From contig JAKSYS010000293.1 of NCBI GenBank assembly GCA_022925895.1, positions 1-64,000 of the forward strand: DNA of 64,000 bases. Direction: 5' to 3'. Made by a program: the position numbers and the translations under genes. This document shows positions 12,740 to 24,201 of the stretch, one piece after another (the first letter of the stretch is position 1; every line of letters begins with the position of its first letter). The notes beneath the pieces are model-generated. The model searched no databases, was not told the origin of the DNA, and saw only the letters and a list, made by a program, of their open reading frames with translations. This stretch comes from Fragilaria crotonensis (lineage: Eukaryota > Bacillariophyta > Fragilariophyceae > Fragilariales > Fragilariaceae).

Positions 12740-15373
12740 CTAAAACAAAAAGTACTTTTGCGACAATGGAATCGTGTCGACGGGATCGCATTTGAGGAGT
12801 TTACCATCCGCCACAACCTCAAACGTTTCTGGGTCCACTGACATTGCAGGTGTGCTGCTGTTGTGAATCATATCCTTTTTGGAGATGTTGCGGCATCCCA
12901 CAACTGGTTCCACAGCCTTGCTCAATCCGAGGCGTTCACCAATACCTGCCATGGCTGCAGCTTGCGAGACGAAGACGACACTAGTATTCCCAATGGCCTT
13001 GCCCTTGGCGCCAAACATGGGGCGCATAATCACTGGTTGAGGAGTGGGGATACTAAAACAAGTCAAGGAAGTAGGACAAAGGGGTTAGCGTCAGGATAAA
13101 AAGTGTTGAAAACACATACATATTGGTGACTGGCAAAACGTACGAGGCATTTGGATCACCCATCTGCGCCCAAGCAATAGTGCCACCTTTGACAATCATT
13201 TCTGGCTTGGCACCAAAGAGTCCAGGCTTCCAAAGACACAAATCCGCCAATTTGCCCGGCTCCACCGACCCCACCAAGTGGCTCATACCATGAGTAATGG
13301 CAGGATTGATGGTATACTTGGCAATGTACCGCTTCACACGGAAGTTGTCTGCCTCTTCATCATCGGACTCGAGTGGTCCAAATTGACGCTTCATCTTGTC
13401 TGCCGTCTGCCACGTACGACAAATGACTTCTCCAACCCGACCCATGGCCTGCGAGTCGGATGAAATCATGGCAATGGCCCCCATGTCGTGCAACATGTCT
13501 TCTGCCGCGATGGTTTCGGCACGGATTCGAGATTCGGCAAAGGCAATGTCTTCGGGAATGCTGGATGACAAATGATGACAAACCATGAGCATATCAAATG
13601 TTCATCAATCGTATTCTTCGTAAATGGTCGAGTGGGGTTGGTAGAACTGGGCAAGACAAAGTCTTCCGATACAATCTTGATAATATCTGGAGCATGTCCA
13701 CCTCCAGCACCTTCGGTGTGGTAGGTATGGATGGTGCGTCCCTTCATCGCGGCAATCGAGTCGTCCACAAAGCCAGATTCATTCAAGGTGTCGGTATGAA
13801 TCGTAATGGCCACATCGTGTTCTTCGGCGAATTCGAGTGCAGCATTAATCGAGGATGGTGTCGTGCCCCAATCTTCGTGAAGCTTGAATCCAGCCGCACC
13901 ACTGAGCAACACGTCGTACAGAGTGGAGGCATCGCTGGTATTGCCTTTTCCTGAGAAACCAAAGTTGAGTGGATAATTGTCTGTGGCTTGCAACATCATT
14001 TCCAACTGGGCTGGAGCAGGAGTGCAAGTGGTGGCAGATGTTCCGGCACTTGGTCCGGTACCTCCACCAAACATTGTTGTAATTCCCGACGCAATAGCAT
14101 CGTCAATTTGTTGAGGACAGATCCAGTGACAGTGCGTATCAATCCCACCGGCAGTGAGAATAAGGCCTTCACCGGCAATGACGTCAGTGGTGACACCGAC
14201 AACCATGTTCGGATCGACACCATCCATGATATCTGGATTACCCGCCTTTCCAATGGCAACAATCTTATTCCCCTTGATACCGACGTCCGCCTTGACAATT
14301 CCAATCACAGCGTCGACAATCAAGGCATTGGTAATGACAGTATCCAGTGCTTCACTTGCCGTCGCAAAGGTCGATTGGCCCATTCCCTCTCGTAACGTCT
14401 TTCCACCACCAAATTTGCATTCATCTCCATAGTACGTATAATCCTTCTCCACTTGAATGACAAGTGCCGTATCTCCCAGAATGACACGATCACCCGTGGT
14501 GGGTCCGTACATGTCGGCATAGGCTGGTCGGGGCATGGTGTAGGGTTTGCCCGCCGGAACTGTATCGGCAGGTGCATGACTGAATCCCTGTGACACAACA
14601 CGGTCCATAATTTCATCATGACGATCCGATGTGGCCACACCATTGGTCAATAAATTACCAGAAACCACACGTTGAGTACCACCAATATCCACAAGTGTAA
14701 TAGTTTTGGTTTCACCTGGTTCGAATCGGACCGATGCACCGGATGGGACATTGAGACGTTTTCCAATACTGACAGATCGATCAAAGACAAGGGCACGGTT
14801 GGTTTCGACAAAGGCATAATGACTTCCGACTTGAATGGGCCGATCACCCGAGTTGGTGACGGCAATCTCAATGAGATTGCGACCAGCGTTCAAGACAATG
14901 TCGCCGGCATCCGGTGAGGTAATGATTTTACCAGGATAGGAATCACCAGTGACGGCATCTGCCGATGGTTCCAGTGTGGGAAAAATGTCTGGTGATGGTA
15001 CTGGTAAGAAGGATCCCTCCAGGGCAAGTTCTAAATTGCCCGATTGTGCTGAAATGGGACTGTGTACCGTGAGCAATTTGGTCCCATCTGGAAAGGTAGC
15101 TTCGACTTGAACATTCTTGACAAGCAGCAACTCCTGGAAGTACTTGATTCAAGCCCAAGAGGGATTGTCCCAAACTCATGAGTTCCGCAACACTGGTTTG
15201 TCCATCACGGATCTTTTCCATCATTTGCATCGTAATCAATGCCACACTTTCTGGATGATTGAGACGAATGCCTCTTGCCAAACGGTATTGTGCCAATCGT
15301 CCAGCATTGTGAAGTTGCAAATGATCAATTTCACGTGGAGATAGGTGCAAGTATCGTTTCGTGATGAGTCCAT
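12740..15373 (-). CDS. urease, fused gamma-beta-alpha chain
   Basis: Hydrolyses urea to ammonia and carbamate with a di-nickel centre in the cytosol. The three bacterial subunits are fused in order. Gamma starts at [19 protein letters not shown], beta at [19 protein letters not shown], and alpha follows. Alpha keeps the metal and catalytic motifs: DTHCHW (HxH), GFKLHEDWG (carbamylated Lys), GGHAPDI, the flap MVCHHL and [12 protein letters not shown]. The chain ends PLSQKYFLF. One 91-bp GT-AG intron (13053-13143) joins NAS to IPTPQPV. Odd points: frame changes occur near 15.13 kb (gamma-beta joint) and near 13595, where TTTGAT replaces an expected TTTGGAT. No in-frame ATG precedes gamma; an ATG at 15373 is one base out of frame, and TTG at 15350 stands where the usual Met is. 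With all active-site residues intact, assembly indels are likelier than a pseudogene. Confidence 0.92.
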
Positions 15374-15716
15374 GAGAGAGTGACAAGAGTACGTGTTGTT
15401 AGTGTGCGAGTTGGTATTGGATGAAGGTGGACATGGTGGTCCATGGGTTGCCACAAGCGCCGCTCTGGCGAAGCCCAAACGAGATGACGACAGGACACTG
15501 CTGCCACGACGGCAAGCGACAGAAAACGACAACATCCTGACCGAATCTGAAAGGTGATCAGTGTGACTGCGTGTGAGCTTCACTGACTTGACTGTTCACT
15601 TGTGGGTGAGTGGGTAGTCTACGACACTACGACTATGATCGCGTTGTGGTTGGATCATTGACACATTTCTCGGGTGTCGGGGATTCCAAAAATCTACCTG
15701 ATGTTCGTACTCGCTA

Positions 15717-16969
15717 GTGTCTACCCACCTGGGCCCTGCCTTAATTAATCCCGTCATTTTGCCTTAATTAACCCCATCATTTTCGTACGTATGCAAGACG
15801 TTTTTCTGTACAATTTATACTACAGTCCACTGAAAAATGCTACATTCGAAGTCATCGGTGTGTAAGGATAATGCAACTTATCAGCATCAATCATTTGATC
15901 CATTTTCCTTTCTGTATCTTCAATAGAACTCACTTATGTGAAGAAAAGCTCGATACTTGATTTTTTCATCCCCAATCAGTCTCTGACAAAAGGGATGTAA
16001 TTTTGCGTGACGCTTGGTACATGTTCTACGTATGGTCAAAACTGTTCTAAAATTTTTTTGAGTCCATTTTCATTCAATTCCACTATGACAACTTGAGACG
16101 TCCCAGCAAAGATGCTGAGTGACCGATGACCGACTATTTATTGAAGTATCTGGCATCCTAAATCTGTAAGTATTCTGTGGTGAAATCATGTTCTTACAGT
16201 TCATTCAAAATTTGTCATCGTTGTGAATTTTTTGGAAAAGCGTGGTATATATTCTACACGATTTTCGTGTAGAAATTGTCCGTTATGGTTCCTCTTTCTG
16301 ATCGATATTTCGTTGCCAATACTTCAAGCTGGTCAAATATCCAGCACGCTACATAACCATTCGAAGTATACTGAAGATGACGATATCATAAGTATATTCA
16401 ATCATGAGAAGACAACGACTTTAACGAATGGGGTCAGAAATCAATTTATCCACCGTAGACTACAGTATATATTCTACACGATTCTTCATCATTTTTTTCT
16501 CCTGGTTTGATGTCTCTCTCTAATTGAGTGCTGTCGCATGAAAAGTGAAAATTAGGACAAGTTTCATGTTTAGAAACAACACTTCAATGTATTTGAAACA
16601 CTATGGTCACCTTACTTTTGATTGCATTTGACGAGAACATAATCAAACCGAAGGCTGAAATGGTGTCTCTGAATCTTAGTTTTGCGTAGCATCTGGTATT
16701 ATTTCTACTGCTGGGCAAAATCAGAAATGACCCGAAAAAAATTGAGGGTGCAGTAAATTGATGCAGAAAAGCTATTGCTTCTCGATGATAAACAATATCC
16801 AGATACTCAGCTTCGAAACCATGCAAGTTCATACGGTTCTTGAGCCGCTGCCCAGGTTTCGAGTCCATTGGACAACGTGCAAGTAATAGCGAACTGTTTC
16901 TGCAATGAGCAAATACGGGGTTAATTAACCCCAAATGGGGTTAATTAACCCCGTCAGGTGGGTAGACAC
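15717..16969. mobile_element. TIR DNA element with TA target duplication, non-autonomous
   Basis: A 15-bp perfect terminal inverted repeat (GTGTCTACCCACCTG) lies at 15717-15731 and 16955-16969. It is flanked by TA on both sides (15715-15716 and 16970-16971), as for Tc1/mariner-type insertion. Just inside each end are two copies of a TTAATTAACCCC-like motif, possibly transposase-binding sites. Inside, the string TATATATTCTACACGATT occurs twice (about 16245 and 16464). Length is 1253 bp. The two longest open frames (95 and 116 codons) show no transposase motif. It lies in the spacer between divergently transcribed urease and UreG. Confidence 0.85.
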
Positions 16970-17474
16970 TAGTAGAGCTCTAGCGAACTCCTGCTGTGCA
17001 GGCTTTACAGCTTTACAGTTCGTACCTGCTATACCAGTACATACTAGCTGCTAGTACTACTGTACCATGAATATGAATATGAGCATATACATAGACCACA
17101 CGGTAGACACGTAGACATGCATACTCGACAACTTCCAGACGAAGGAGCGGCCATCAAATGCTGTGCTGCCGATCACAACGAGAGAGACCTGCAAATCTTC
17201 CGTTGCCATCACAGAAGATACGAATTCTGTTTAGGAGTGTCAGCGAGGCAAACAGTGTTTGTCTGTCAGATTGGGTTGCGATACTGGATACGGGGATGCT
17301 CGGTCCAGTATTCAAGAATCGTGCGTGTGTCGCTACGTATCCGGTCGAAAAGATCCAACGAATTGGACGATGTCGATAACGACTACTGGACTGTACCAGG
17401 TACAGTAGTCCTCGTCGTAGGACTCTTGTACCGTACTCTTACTGGACTACTGGCACTGTACCTAGGAGGAATAA

Positions 17475-18545
17475 ATGGTGTACGGTAGCATCTATGGCCA
17501 ATATCTTACTTCGATCTTTACGCGCTTGACGCAGCACTGGGCATTGGGGTGGCTTGTCCATGCACCATGCTACCATGCGTTATCACAAACTACAACCGAC
17601 TTGAACACGTGCCGAGTGCACAAGCAAGGGCATCTGTTGGGCCGTCTTCATCACAAAATCACAAATTCTCTCGTCGGCAAACCCGTTCGACGCATTTCAC
17701 CCATGATGATGCAACGCGGCGCATACCTTGTCCTTTCTCGACGATCCATTCCAACACCATTGATCCAACGAACAACGACACCATCATTCACGACTGTCAA
17801 ATACCCAATTCGAAGTCACTATACCTACAATGGTCCCGGCGTCTACACCCCCACACCTCCCAACGATCGTTGGAAGCATCGTGATTGGTCCGAACGTGGC
17901 TTTACGGTTGGAATTGGTGGTCCCGTCGGTTCTGGAAAGACAGCACTCGTCGAACAGCTCTGTCATTTATTGCCCTGTACGGTGGCGGTCGTGACGAATG
18001 ATATCTTCACACAAGAAGATGCGGAATATCTCATTCGCAAGGGCGTATTACCAAAATCACACATTCGTGCGGTCGAAACGGGTGGATGTCCCCATGCTGC
18101 CATTCGGGAAGATGTGAGTGCCAATTTACAAGCACTCGAGGATTTGACTCGACTCATCACTCCACCAAGTACTACTACTACAACTACGACTACGACCTCA
18201 GATCCACTCTTGCTCTTGTGCGAATCTGGTGGAGACAATTTGGCCGCAAATTTTAGTTCGGAATTGGCCGATTGGACTATATATGTGATTGATGTTGCTG
18301 GAGGTGATAAAGTCCCGCGCAAGGGTGGACCGGGGATCACACAAAGTGATTTGTTGGTCATCAACAAGATTGATTTGGCAGATGCTGTCGGAGCATCGTT
18401 GGAAGTTATGGAACGAGATGCAGCACGAATGAGAGGGACGGCACCCACGATTTTTGCTTCCGTCAAGAATCGAACACGATTGGATCAGATTGTCAATCTC
18501 ATTATGGATCAATATCATTTGGCGACAGGAGCGACCAAGAAGTAA
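17475..18545 (+). CDS. ureG: urease accessory GTPase UreG
   Basis: GTP-dependent metallochaperone that works with other Ure accessory proteins to load nickel into urease. The 356-residue frame has P-loop GPVGSGKT (residues about 150-157), [12 protein letters not shown], the metal-binding CPH context [26 protein letters not shown], and [17 protein letters not shown] with NKID for guanine binding. The core is about 215 residues, so the first 140 are an unusual extension. ATG at 17703 (MMMQRG) would give a 280-residue form with a basic, hydroxylated N-terminus that could be an organelle presequence. A Thr run (codons ACT/ACA/ACG) near residue 240 is an insert in the core. It diverges from urease about 2.1 kb away, on the other side of a TIR element. 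Confidence 0.93.
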   Translation: MVYGSIYGQYLTSIFTRLTQHWALGWLVHAPCYHALSQTTTDLNTCRVHKQGHLLGRLHHKITNSLVGKPVRRISPMMMQRGAYLVLSRRSIPTPLIQRTTTPSFTTVKYPIRSHYTYNGPGVYTPTPPNDRWKHRDWSERGFTVGIGGPVGSGKTALVEQLCHLLPCTVAVVTNDIFTQEDAEYLIRKGVLPKSHIRAVETGGCPHAAIREDVSANLQALEDLTRLITPPSTTTTTTTTTSDPLLLLCESGGDNLAANFSSELADWTIYVIDVAGGDKVPRKGGPGITQSDLLVINKIDLADAVGASLEVMERDAARMRGTAPTIFASVKNRTRLDQIVNLIMDQYHLATGATKK

Positions 18546-18775
18546 AACACAGTGGCGACAACGTAGAGGGCGAACAACACCCCTCAAGTCCAATCAATTC
18601 TTCGATTTTGTGCCAAGTTAGTGACGTACCGAATAGTAAGTGATTCAACGATCCATATTAGAACGACCAATCTATTTTACAAGAGCAATGCATTGATAGT
18701 GAATTGATGTATGAAATAGAGAAATTTGCGTAAATCATGCCGAATCGGCAAGTGGCGAGTGTAGACCACGAGCAG

Positions 18776-19375
18776 CTATCGTCCCAACGATCGAAGATAA
18801 CGCCGATGATGTGGATGTTGGTAGTCATCCGATCGAAAGTAAAAGCACGTCAGTGTCACACTTGGGATCCATACCAAAAACAGACACAATAAATCCTTGA
18901 CAAAGCCATCCAATTGACCCAAGGTCGATTGATAGAACATGGTTTGTAATAATCGTAGCCAAACAAAAAAGGAAAGTAAACTCATGACAATGGCAATATC
19001 AGGTTTGCCACGACGATGACTGGCGCTGTTGTTGATGTTGTTGCTGCTGATGCTGCTGCCATTATTGCTGGTTGGAGCAATAGGGACGTTCAGGAGCAAT
19101 TCACCAGCTTCCATCTGCGATAAATTATCAGAATCAGTCATGGGAGACGCCAGCATAATGGATGTTGTGGTTGTATTGTTCAACGCTGTTGTGGAGTGCA
19201 TACTATTCGACGTCGTCGACGTTGTGGTTGTTCCGTAGTTAATGATCCTCACCGGACTTGCGATTCCACTCGCTCCATGTGGTTCATGATGACTGCGTAA
19301 ACTCTGACTCGAATACGACGTATGCGTCGATGCTGGCAAATGAATGATATTGCCACCAACTTGATGATAGGACAT
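18776..19375 (-). CDS. hypothetical membrane protein, 199 aa
   Basis: I do not recognise the family. From the first in-frame ATG at 19375 (MSYHQVGGNIIHLPAS) the frame runs 199 codons. The first 110 residues are Ser/Thr/Asn-rich and disordered. Two hydrophobic stretches follow (IAIVMSLLSFFVWLRLLQTMF and LLCLFLVWIPSVTLTCFYF), then a basic tail (HPHHRRYLRSLGR). The frame stays open upstream to about 19720 with two more hydrophobic stretches (HNIAIVINLVLASSC, YIVCCSIIDLTSLIW) but lacks an ATG there, so an upstream exon is possible and the protein may have four membrane segments. Confidence 0.5.
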   Translation of the reverse strand: MSYHQVGGNIIHLPASTHTSYSSQSLRSHHEPHGASGIASPVRIINYGTTTTSTTSNSMHSTTALNNTTTTSIMLASPMTDSDNLSQMEAGELLLNVPIAPTSNNGSSISSNNINNSASHRRGKPDIAIVMSLLSFFVWLRLLQTMFYQSTLGQLDGFVKDLLCLFLVWIPSVTLTCFYFRSDDYQHPHHRRYLRSLGR

Positions 19376-20266
19376 GACTATGTGTCGAGCGGTGTGAATG
19401 ACGTAACGCACGGATTGCCTTTGGAGAAAAAATGAGGAGCGTCCGAGACCAGCGACAACAAAGAAATCACCTTTGTTGGAGGACCAAATCAAGGAAGTGA
19501 GGTCGATTATGCTGCAACAGACTATATAGACTGCAGGTGTACCAATGGCAATACGAGATGGGGTTGCGATGTGAGACAATCCGCACGATGAAGCCAGTAC
19601 GAGGTTGATTACGATTGCAATGTTGTGCCCCCTCAACAACAGAGCTCTCGTACAGGAGGAAACGTATCCAGGTGACCCGAATACCAGTACCCTGTACCCT
19701 GTACCCTGTACCCTGTACACTGTACACTGTAGTATTGGAAGACACTTTCTCTCTTCGAAACGAGAACTGTCGAGAGCGACACGTACGAAAGTGTCACTAT
19801 GTTACGTCATCATCTGATTGCATCGCTGTTTACGAGAACCTCGATGTCGTCGCCGATACCATTTCTTATCTAAATAAATAAATATAGATAAGGCCTACAT
19901 CATGTACTGCAACTCTACAATTGTGTATGCATGTATGTAATCAAAACGCTTCAACAAATCACACTTCGTTCTACTGTCCTATGATACAAGTACCGGTAGG
20001 TGCTGCAGTCGTTTAATACTATCGTCATAGTTATCTAGACAACAGATTTGTACTCTACTGTGAAGGAATACTGGATACTGGAGAACATTTCACACCATGA
20101 AGAAATGCGCGCCAGTTTTTGAACGCTTATTACAACGTAAAAAATGTAGGAAGCGATACCAATTCCAACAAAGGAATGGCGGCAACATCTATAATCATGG
20201 AGCACGACAACACGACACATGTCAACAACACAAAACAATCCCCTCCATTGAAACTCATCCCTGTGC
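19376..20266. other. intergenic with 7-bp tandem repeat
   Basis: Spacer between the minus-strand membrane protein and the dUTPase gene. It holds a short CCCTGTA/CACTGTA tandem repeat at 19687-19731 and an AT-rich hairpin-like stretch near 19866-19892 (TTATCTA...TAGATAA). The region probably carries both promoters. Nothing else is seen. Confidence 0.4.
19687..19731. repeat. 7-bp tandem repeat (CCCTGTA)n
   Basis: About six tandem units of CCCTGTA grading into CACTGTA. It accounts for the repetitive open frames in this stretch. Confidence 0.8.
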
Positions 20267-20899
20267 ATGCTTCATCTGAGCAGTGCAGCAAGAACAACAT
20301 CCACCATTGTTTCCTTCCACAAAGCCGCTCTTTCGACTCTTGCCCTCGCTAGTTCCAACATGGATGCAACTACCACTACACTCCGAGTACAACTCTTATC
20401 CGAACATGCCACCATGCCATCCAAGGGATCTCCCTATTCGGCTGGATACGATTTGTCGGCATCGACTGCCATTACCATTCCTGCCCTGGGTGGTCGAGCC
20501 CTCGTCCCAACCGACCTTGCCATTGCATGTCCCGTCGGAACCTATGCTCGCATTGCACCTCGATCAGGATTGGCCCTCAAACATGGCATTGATGTTGGAG
20601 CCGGAGTCGTCGATGCCGATTATCGTGGACCTGTGGGAGTGATTCTATTCAATTTTGGGAAGGAGGACTTTCAAGTTACCAAGGGTGATCGAATTGCACA
20701 ATTAATTTTGGAAAAGATTTGCATGGCAGATGCAGTTCAGGTGGAGGAACTTGATGATACGAAACGAGGGGCTGCTGGATTCGGATCGACAGGAGTTCAA
20801 GACAAACGAGCTCGAACAATCTCTACCAACAACTCCGGCGATGATGAAAATGTTGCTGTTGATGCTGAGAACGACAAGGGGATGTCAGTGGAGCAGTAA
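20267..20899 (+). CDS. dut: dUTP diphosphatase (dUTPase)
   Basis: Hydrolyses dUTP to dUMP and pyrophosphate, keeping uracil out of DNA and supplying dUMP for dTMP synthesis. Trimeric family; 210 residues here. All five motifs are present: [11 protein letters not shown] (57-66), [12 protein letters not shown] (98-109), [17 protein letters not shown] (113-129), [11 protein letters not shown] (140-150) and [10 protein letters not shown] (167-176). The 30 residues before [13 protein letters not shown] are rich in Ser, Thr and Ala with few acids, which suggests an organelle presequence with a second start at Met32 for a nuclear or cytosolic form. This is inference. The C-terminal 35 residues after motif 5 are an acidic Asn/Asp-rich tail not needed for catalysis. 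No intron seen. Confidence 0.95.
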   Translation: MLHLSSAARTTSTIVSFHKAALSTLALASSNMDATTTTLRVQLLSEHATMPSKGSPYSAGYDLSASTAITIPALGGRALVPTDLAIACPVGTYARIAPRSGLALKHGIDVGAGVVDADYRGPVGVILFNFGKEDFQVTKGDRIAQLILEKICMADAVQVEELDDTKRGAAGFGSTGVQDKRARTISTNNSGDDENVAVDAENDKGMSVEQ

Positions 20900-21198
20900 T
20901 GTTTATCTAGTGAATGTTGTATTTAATTCGAAACTGCGCCTCTCCATGAACAGTGTAATCGTTGACGTCGATTACGTGATGTTATGACAAAGTTGATGGT
21001 ATGAAGTTGCACCCAGGCCAAGCCTAAGAATCTCATCGTTTATGGTAAAGGCATCAGGCAAATCCTCCGTCATGGAAGTCACTGGCAATCCACAAGGCAC
21101 GCAACGATCCTGATCTAAGTATTTACTCACGAATAATCTATTGTCTACGCATACTCAGAGTACACTCACGATCGTTTGCAGGGTGACTACAAGCATGT
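20900..21198. other. short convergent intergenic
   Basis: Shared 3' spacer between the dUTPase gene (+) and the EF-hand gene (-). No feature recognised. Confidence 0.4.
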
Positions 21199-22270
21199 CT
21201 AAAAGACCTCATCGTCCGTGGCACCAGTCGAATCCGACTTTTTCTCGGCGAACCATTGGATCATTTCACCAAACAACACCACGCCGCCATCATTGACGTC
21301 CATTTCAGCAAAAATCTCTTCGGCATCGCTGCCCAAGTCCAACTTGTCGGCGGCCTTCACAAACTCTTCCTTCGAGATACGTCGGTCACCATCGGAATCG
21401 ACAGATTCAAACAAGTGCCACAGATTGTGGTAGTAGACGGCGTAACGCATAAAGAAAGTGAATTCCGATTTGCGAACGAAGCCATCACCGTTACGATCAG
21501 CAGCTTTGTAGGCGGCCATGATAGCTGGCTTGTTGTTCAATTCGGGGTACGACATGACGATGCCCTTGTCAAGCTCCGCGAGAGACAATTTGCCAGATGC
21601 ATTTTCGTCGAGCCGATCAAATAGCTGCATGGTCTCGGCCTCTGGGGGCATCTTGACGTTCTGGAGTCCTTCAGGAATGAGTTCCGGTTCAGAGTCTTTC
21701 TCAGTGTCCTTTGTTCGCTTACTGACGGACCGCTTTCTCGCCTCAAGATCCTGAAGACGCTTCTTCAAATCAGAGACGTTCTTGTCATCAGCACCCAAGT
21801 CAGCTTTATTCTGCGCCAACCAGTGACAGAATTCGTCAAACAGAATAATTCCGCCACCATTGACATCGATCTCACTGAATACTTGATCGGCATCACGTGG
21901 TAAATCCAATTTGTTCGCAACCTTGAGGAATTCTTGTTTCGTAATACGACGATCACCATCTTCGTCGAGCGCCGTGAACAGACTCCAGAGATTGTTGTAA
22001 TACACGACATAGGAGAGGCAGAAGGGGAATTCTTGACGATCAATAAAGCCATTGCCAGATGTGTCGGTTGCCTTGAATGCTCGCATGAGCGCAGGCTTGT
22101 TGTTAAGGTCAGGATACAACATGACGATCCCCCTTGTCCAGTTCAGCAAGAGACATTTTTCCAGAAGCATTCTCGTCGAGTTGATCAAAGAGCTCTAGCG
22201 CCTTTTGTTTGCTTGGCAATTCAATGGTTGAGCTAACGATCGCAACACTGTCGCTAGGCTTGCTAGTCAT
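21199..22270 (-). CDS. eight EF-hand calcium-binding protein
   Basis: Likely calcium sensor or buffer. It consists of two tandem copies of a four-EF-hand module joined by a charged linker (LKKRLQDLEARKRSVSKRTK). Loops in module 1: DENASGKMSLAE, DTSGNGFIDRQE, DEDGDRRITKQE, DVNGGGIILFDE. Module 2: DENASGKLSLAE, DRNGDGFVRKSE, DSDGDRRISKEE, DVNDGGVVLFGE. The YPDLNNKPALMRAFKA and VVYYNNLWSLF segments recall the flagellar calcium-binding protein (calflagin) fold, from memory. The best start is ATG at 22270 (MTSKPSDSVAIV). The first loop and the rest are one base out of frame at a five-C run (22129-22133); the matching place in module 2 predicts four. This is probably an assembly indel. No intron seen. 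Confidence 0.85.
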
Positions 22271-22286
22271 GATAACCGTCGGGATT

Positions 22287-22760
22287 CTAGGAGTGCGGGG
22301 AAGCAGGAGTAAGGGAGGGCTTTGGCTTGGTTGGTGTAGAAGTATTTTGAAATTTCAAACTTTTGCCAGGCGACGTGATGGAAGGTTTCTTAGCGGACGA
22401 AATCGACGCCGACGACGCTGTAGGACTGGTCATTGGCTGTCTCGAAGGAGGGGCACGTGATGGATTGGGAGCAAGGGTTGCGCAACGAGGTAGAGGACTC
22501 GAGGATGTCTTGGACGGGGTTGCTTTGGAAGGAGTTCCCATTGCGGAATTTCCTGAACTCGATCCTTCTCTGCTTCTTTCCACACTGAAAATTGCTGGTT
22601 CCGAAAAACAGTCGTTGTTGTTCAGGAGAGACGGTGGAGTGGGTCTTCTTTCACCATGCTGGAGTAAGAGTGATTGAGACAGTGATGAAGTGCGCGTTGC
22701 TTCTTGATGTGGAGGCGACTCAATTATGAGAGATGTGCTTGATACTGCACCTGCAAGCAT
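22287..22760 (-). CDS. Ser/Pro/Thr-rich open frame, possibly N-terminal part of the EF-hand gene
   Basis: Open frame of about 158 codons immediately upstream of the EF-hand gene on the same strand. It starts MLAGAVSSTSLIIES and continues as a disordered, basic Ser/Pro/Thr-rich chain (TPSKATPSKTSSSPLPR, KKPSITSPGKSLKF). It ends 17 bases before the EF-hand start in another frame, and that second frame is open back into this region. It may therefore be a true N-terminal extension separated by one more single-base indel, or merely a GC-biased 5' leader. No domain is recognised. Confidence 0.35.
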   Translation of the reverse strand: MLAGAVSSTSLIIESPPHQEATRTSSLSQSLLLQHGERRPTPPSLLNNNDCFSEPAIFSVERSREGSSSGNSAMGTPSKATPSKTSSSPLPRCATLAPNPSRAPPSRQPMTSPTASSASISSAKKPSITSPGKSLKFQNTSTPTKPKPSLTPASPHS

Positions 22761-23274
22761 GTGAGCAAGGAGCAAGACTGCCCTCTACGAGCATATCATA
22801 GGACTCGTCTACCTTGTCGGTATAGCTACGGCAGTAGGAGTACCAGACACTGCTAGTATGCATAGGAGGCTATTGTAGCCACGCACAGTGAAAGATTCGT
22901 GTCCACGAGACAGGGTTTCAAAATCCCACGATCGCGTGCATCTCTTCCGAACGTGTATGATATGCAATATCCATACGAAGTTTCAGTGCAGGGTACTGTA
23001 CTCTAGCCCCCGTACTGCGAGTACCAGTACTGGTACAGTAGCTGGAAAACCAACGGTTACGGCCTGCGAGTACTACACAGTTCGTATAGTATGGTTGATA
23101 TAAAGATACAAGTACGAACTCCCGCTTCACAGAGAGAGTGAGAGTTTTAAAACCAGAAATCTATTGTACTTGACATACCGCGTTGATAATGCTAAGGAGC
23201 AGTTGACTCACACGATGGCATACACAAAGATCGGAAGAGCGGTCATCCCTCATCTAATGAAGGACATGACAACT
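22761..23274. other. intergenic, nothing recognised
   Basis: Spacer rich in GTAC-type palindromes (about 22.99-23.05 kb, CAGTACTGGTACAGTA). No gene seen. Confidence 0.4.
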
Positions 23275-23889
23275 CTACAACGCCCGCCATCCAATCTCAT
23301 TTCGACGACAGTAGAAATCAATTTCCTGCTCCATACTTGGAGTGAATTGCAAGTTCAAGGGTCCTGCTGCAAAGCCTTGAATCCTCAATGAAGTCAATGT
23401 TCGACTATTTTTCATGGCGGCAATGAGGGCACAACCTCCTACGTAAGTCATTTTGTTGTATTCTAATGACAATTCTCGAAGACCTCTCATCAACGGCAAA
23501 TTTTGACTGAAAGTAAACAAGTGGTGCAAAAGTACAATTGCTATTCCAGATAATGCGGGCCTGAGACGGGAGCAACAACTGGAGCGGGGTGGGAGCGTCT
23601 GGTGGCGCAGGCGCATACTGGTTCCTTGAATTGCAAAACAAACCACCTTGGCAAGCATTGCTGTCTCGTCCATTGTTACAACCGGACATGCCTTCCCAAC
23701 ATGGACAATCTTGCGTGCAGGGGTTTTCAGGAATCGGTCACGCGACCGAGCTCCACTGACTGACACACTGAATTAGTAATTCACTTGCTGGATGTCTTCC
23801 TCTGAGGCTTTTACGCGCTGTCCAATTTTCTCACAAATGCCTTCAGGTGCTGTAGTAGTGTCTCCTTTCTTCGAAAAAGTATTTCCCAT
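23275..23889 (-). pseudogene. leucine-rich repeat protein remnant
   Basis: The 3' part reads RGLRELSLEYNKM, then GGCALIAAMKNSRTLTSLRI, then MEQEIDFYCRRNEIGWRAL. This is the usual end of a diatom ribonuclease-inhibitor-type LRR protein (last repeats plus an IDFYxRxNxxGR cap). Upstream at 23889 the same strand has MGNTFSKKGDTTTAPEG, a possible N-myristoylated start, in another frame with a stop between. The repeats expected in the middle are absent and the joining sequence shows no LRR spacing. I read it as a truncated or decayed LRR gene. A multi-exon gene is a weaker alternative. Confidence 0.5.
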
Positions 23890-24201
23890 AGTGCATAACC
23901 GAGCCGTAGTCGTATGGACTTCCAAGAAATTGTGCAGAACACTCAATACTATGATCACCACTGCACCACTGGGATATCGACGGCCCAGGGCCAGTGGCCC
24001 GTCAGCTTCGTATGGCTTCTCCAAAGCAGCGCACGGAAGGATTTCTTGCGATAGATATGTTACACAAGTCGAATGTATCGACAATCCACCTCTGGACGTG
24101 CCGATTTTCAGGCGTTTGCAAGTTTCAAACCGAACCCGCGTATAACTTTTGTAGAACTGGCAATTGTATATTAAGTATATAGAGTCTTCTGTTGTGGCTA
24201 C

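Noticed and set aside
13988-14395. 135-codon plus-strand open frame within urease
   Set aside because: Antisense to conserved urease alpha sequence.
15236-15583. Minus-strand open frame upstream of urease as a presequence exon
   Set aside because: It is in another frame, and no AG acceptor lies between the in-frame stop and the conserved gamma start. Urease is normally cytosolic. It remains only as a possible leader.
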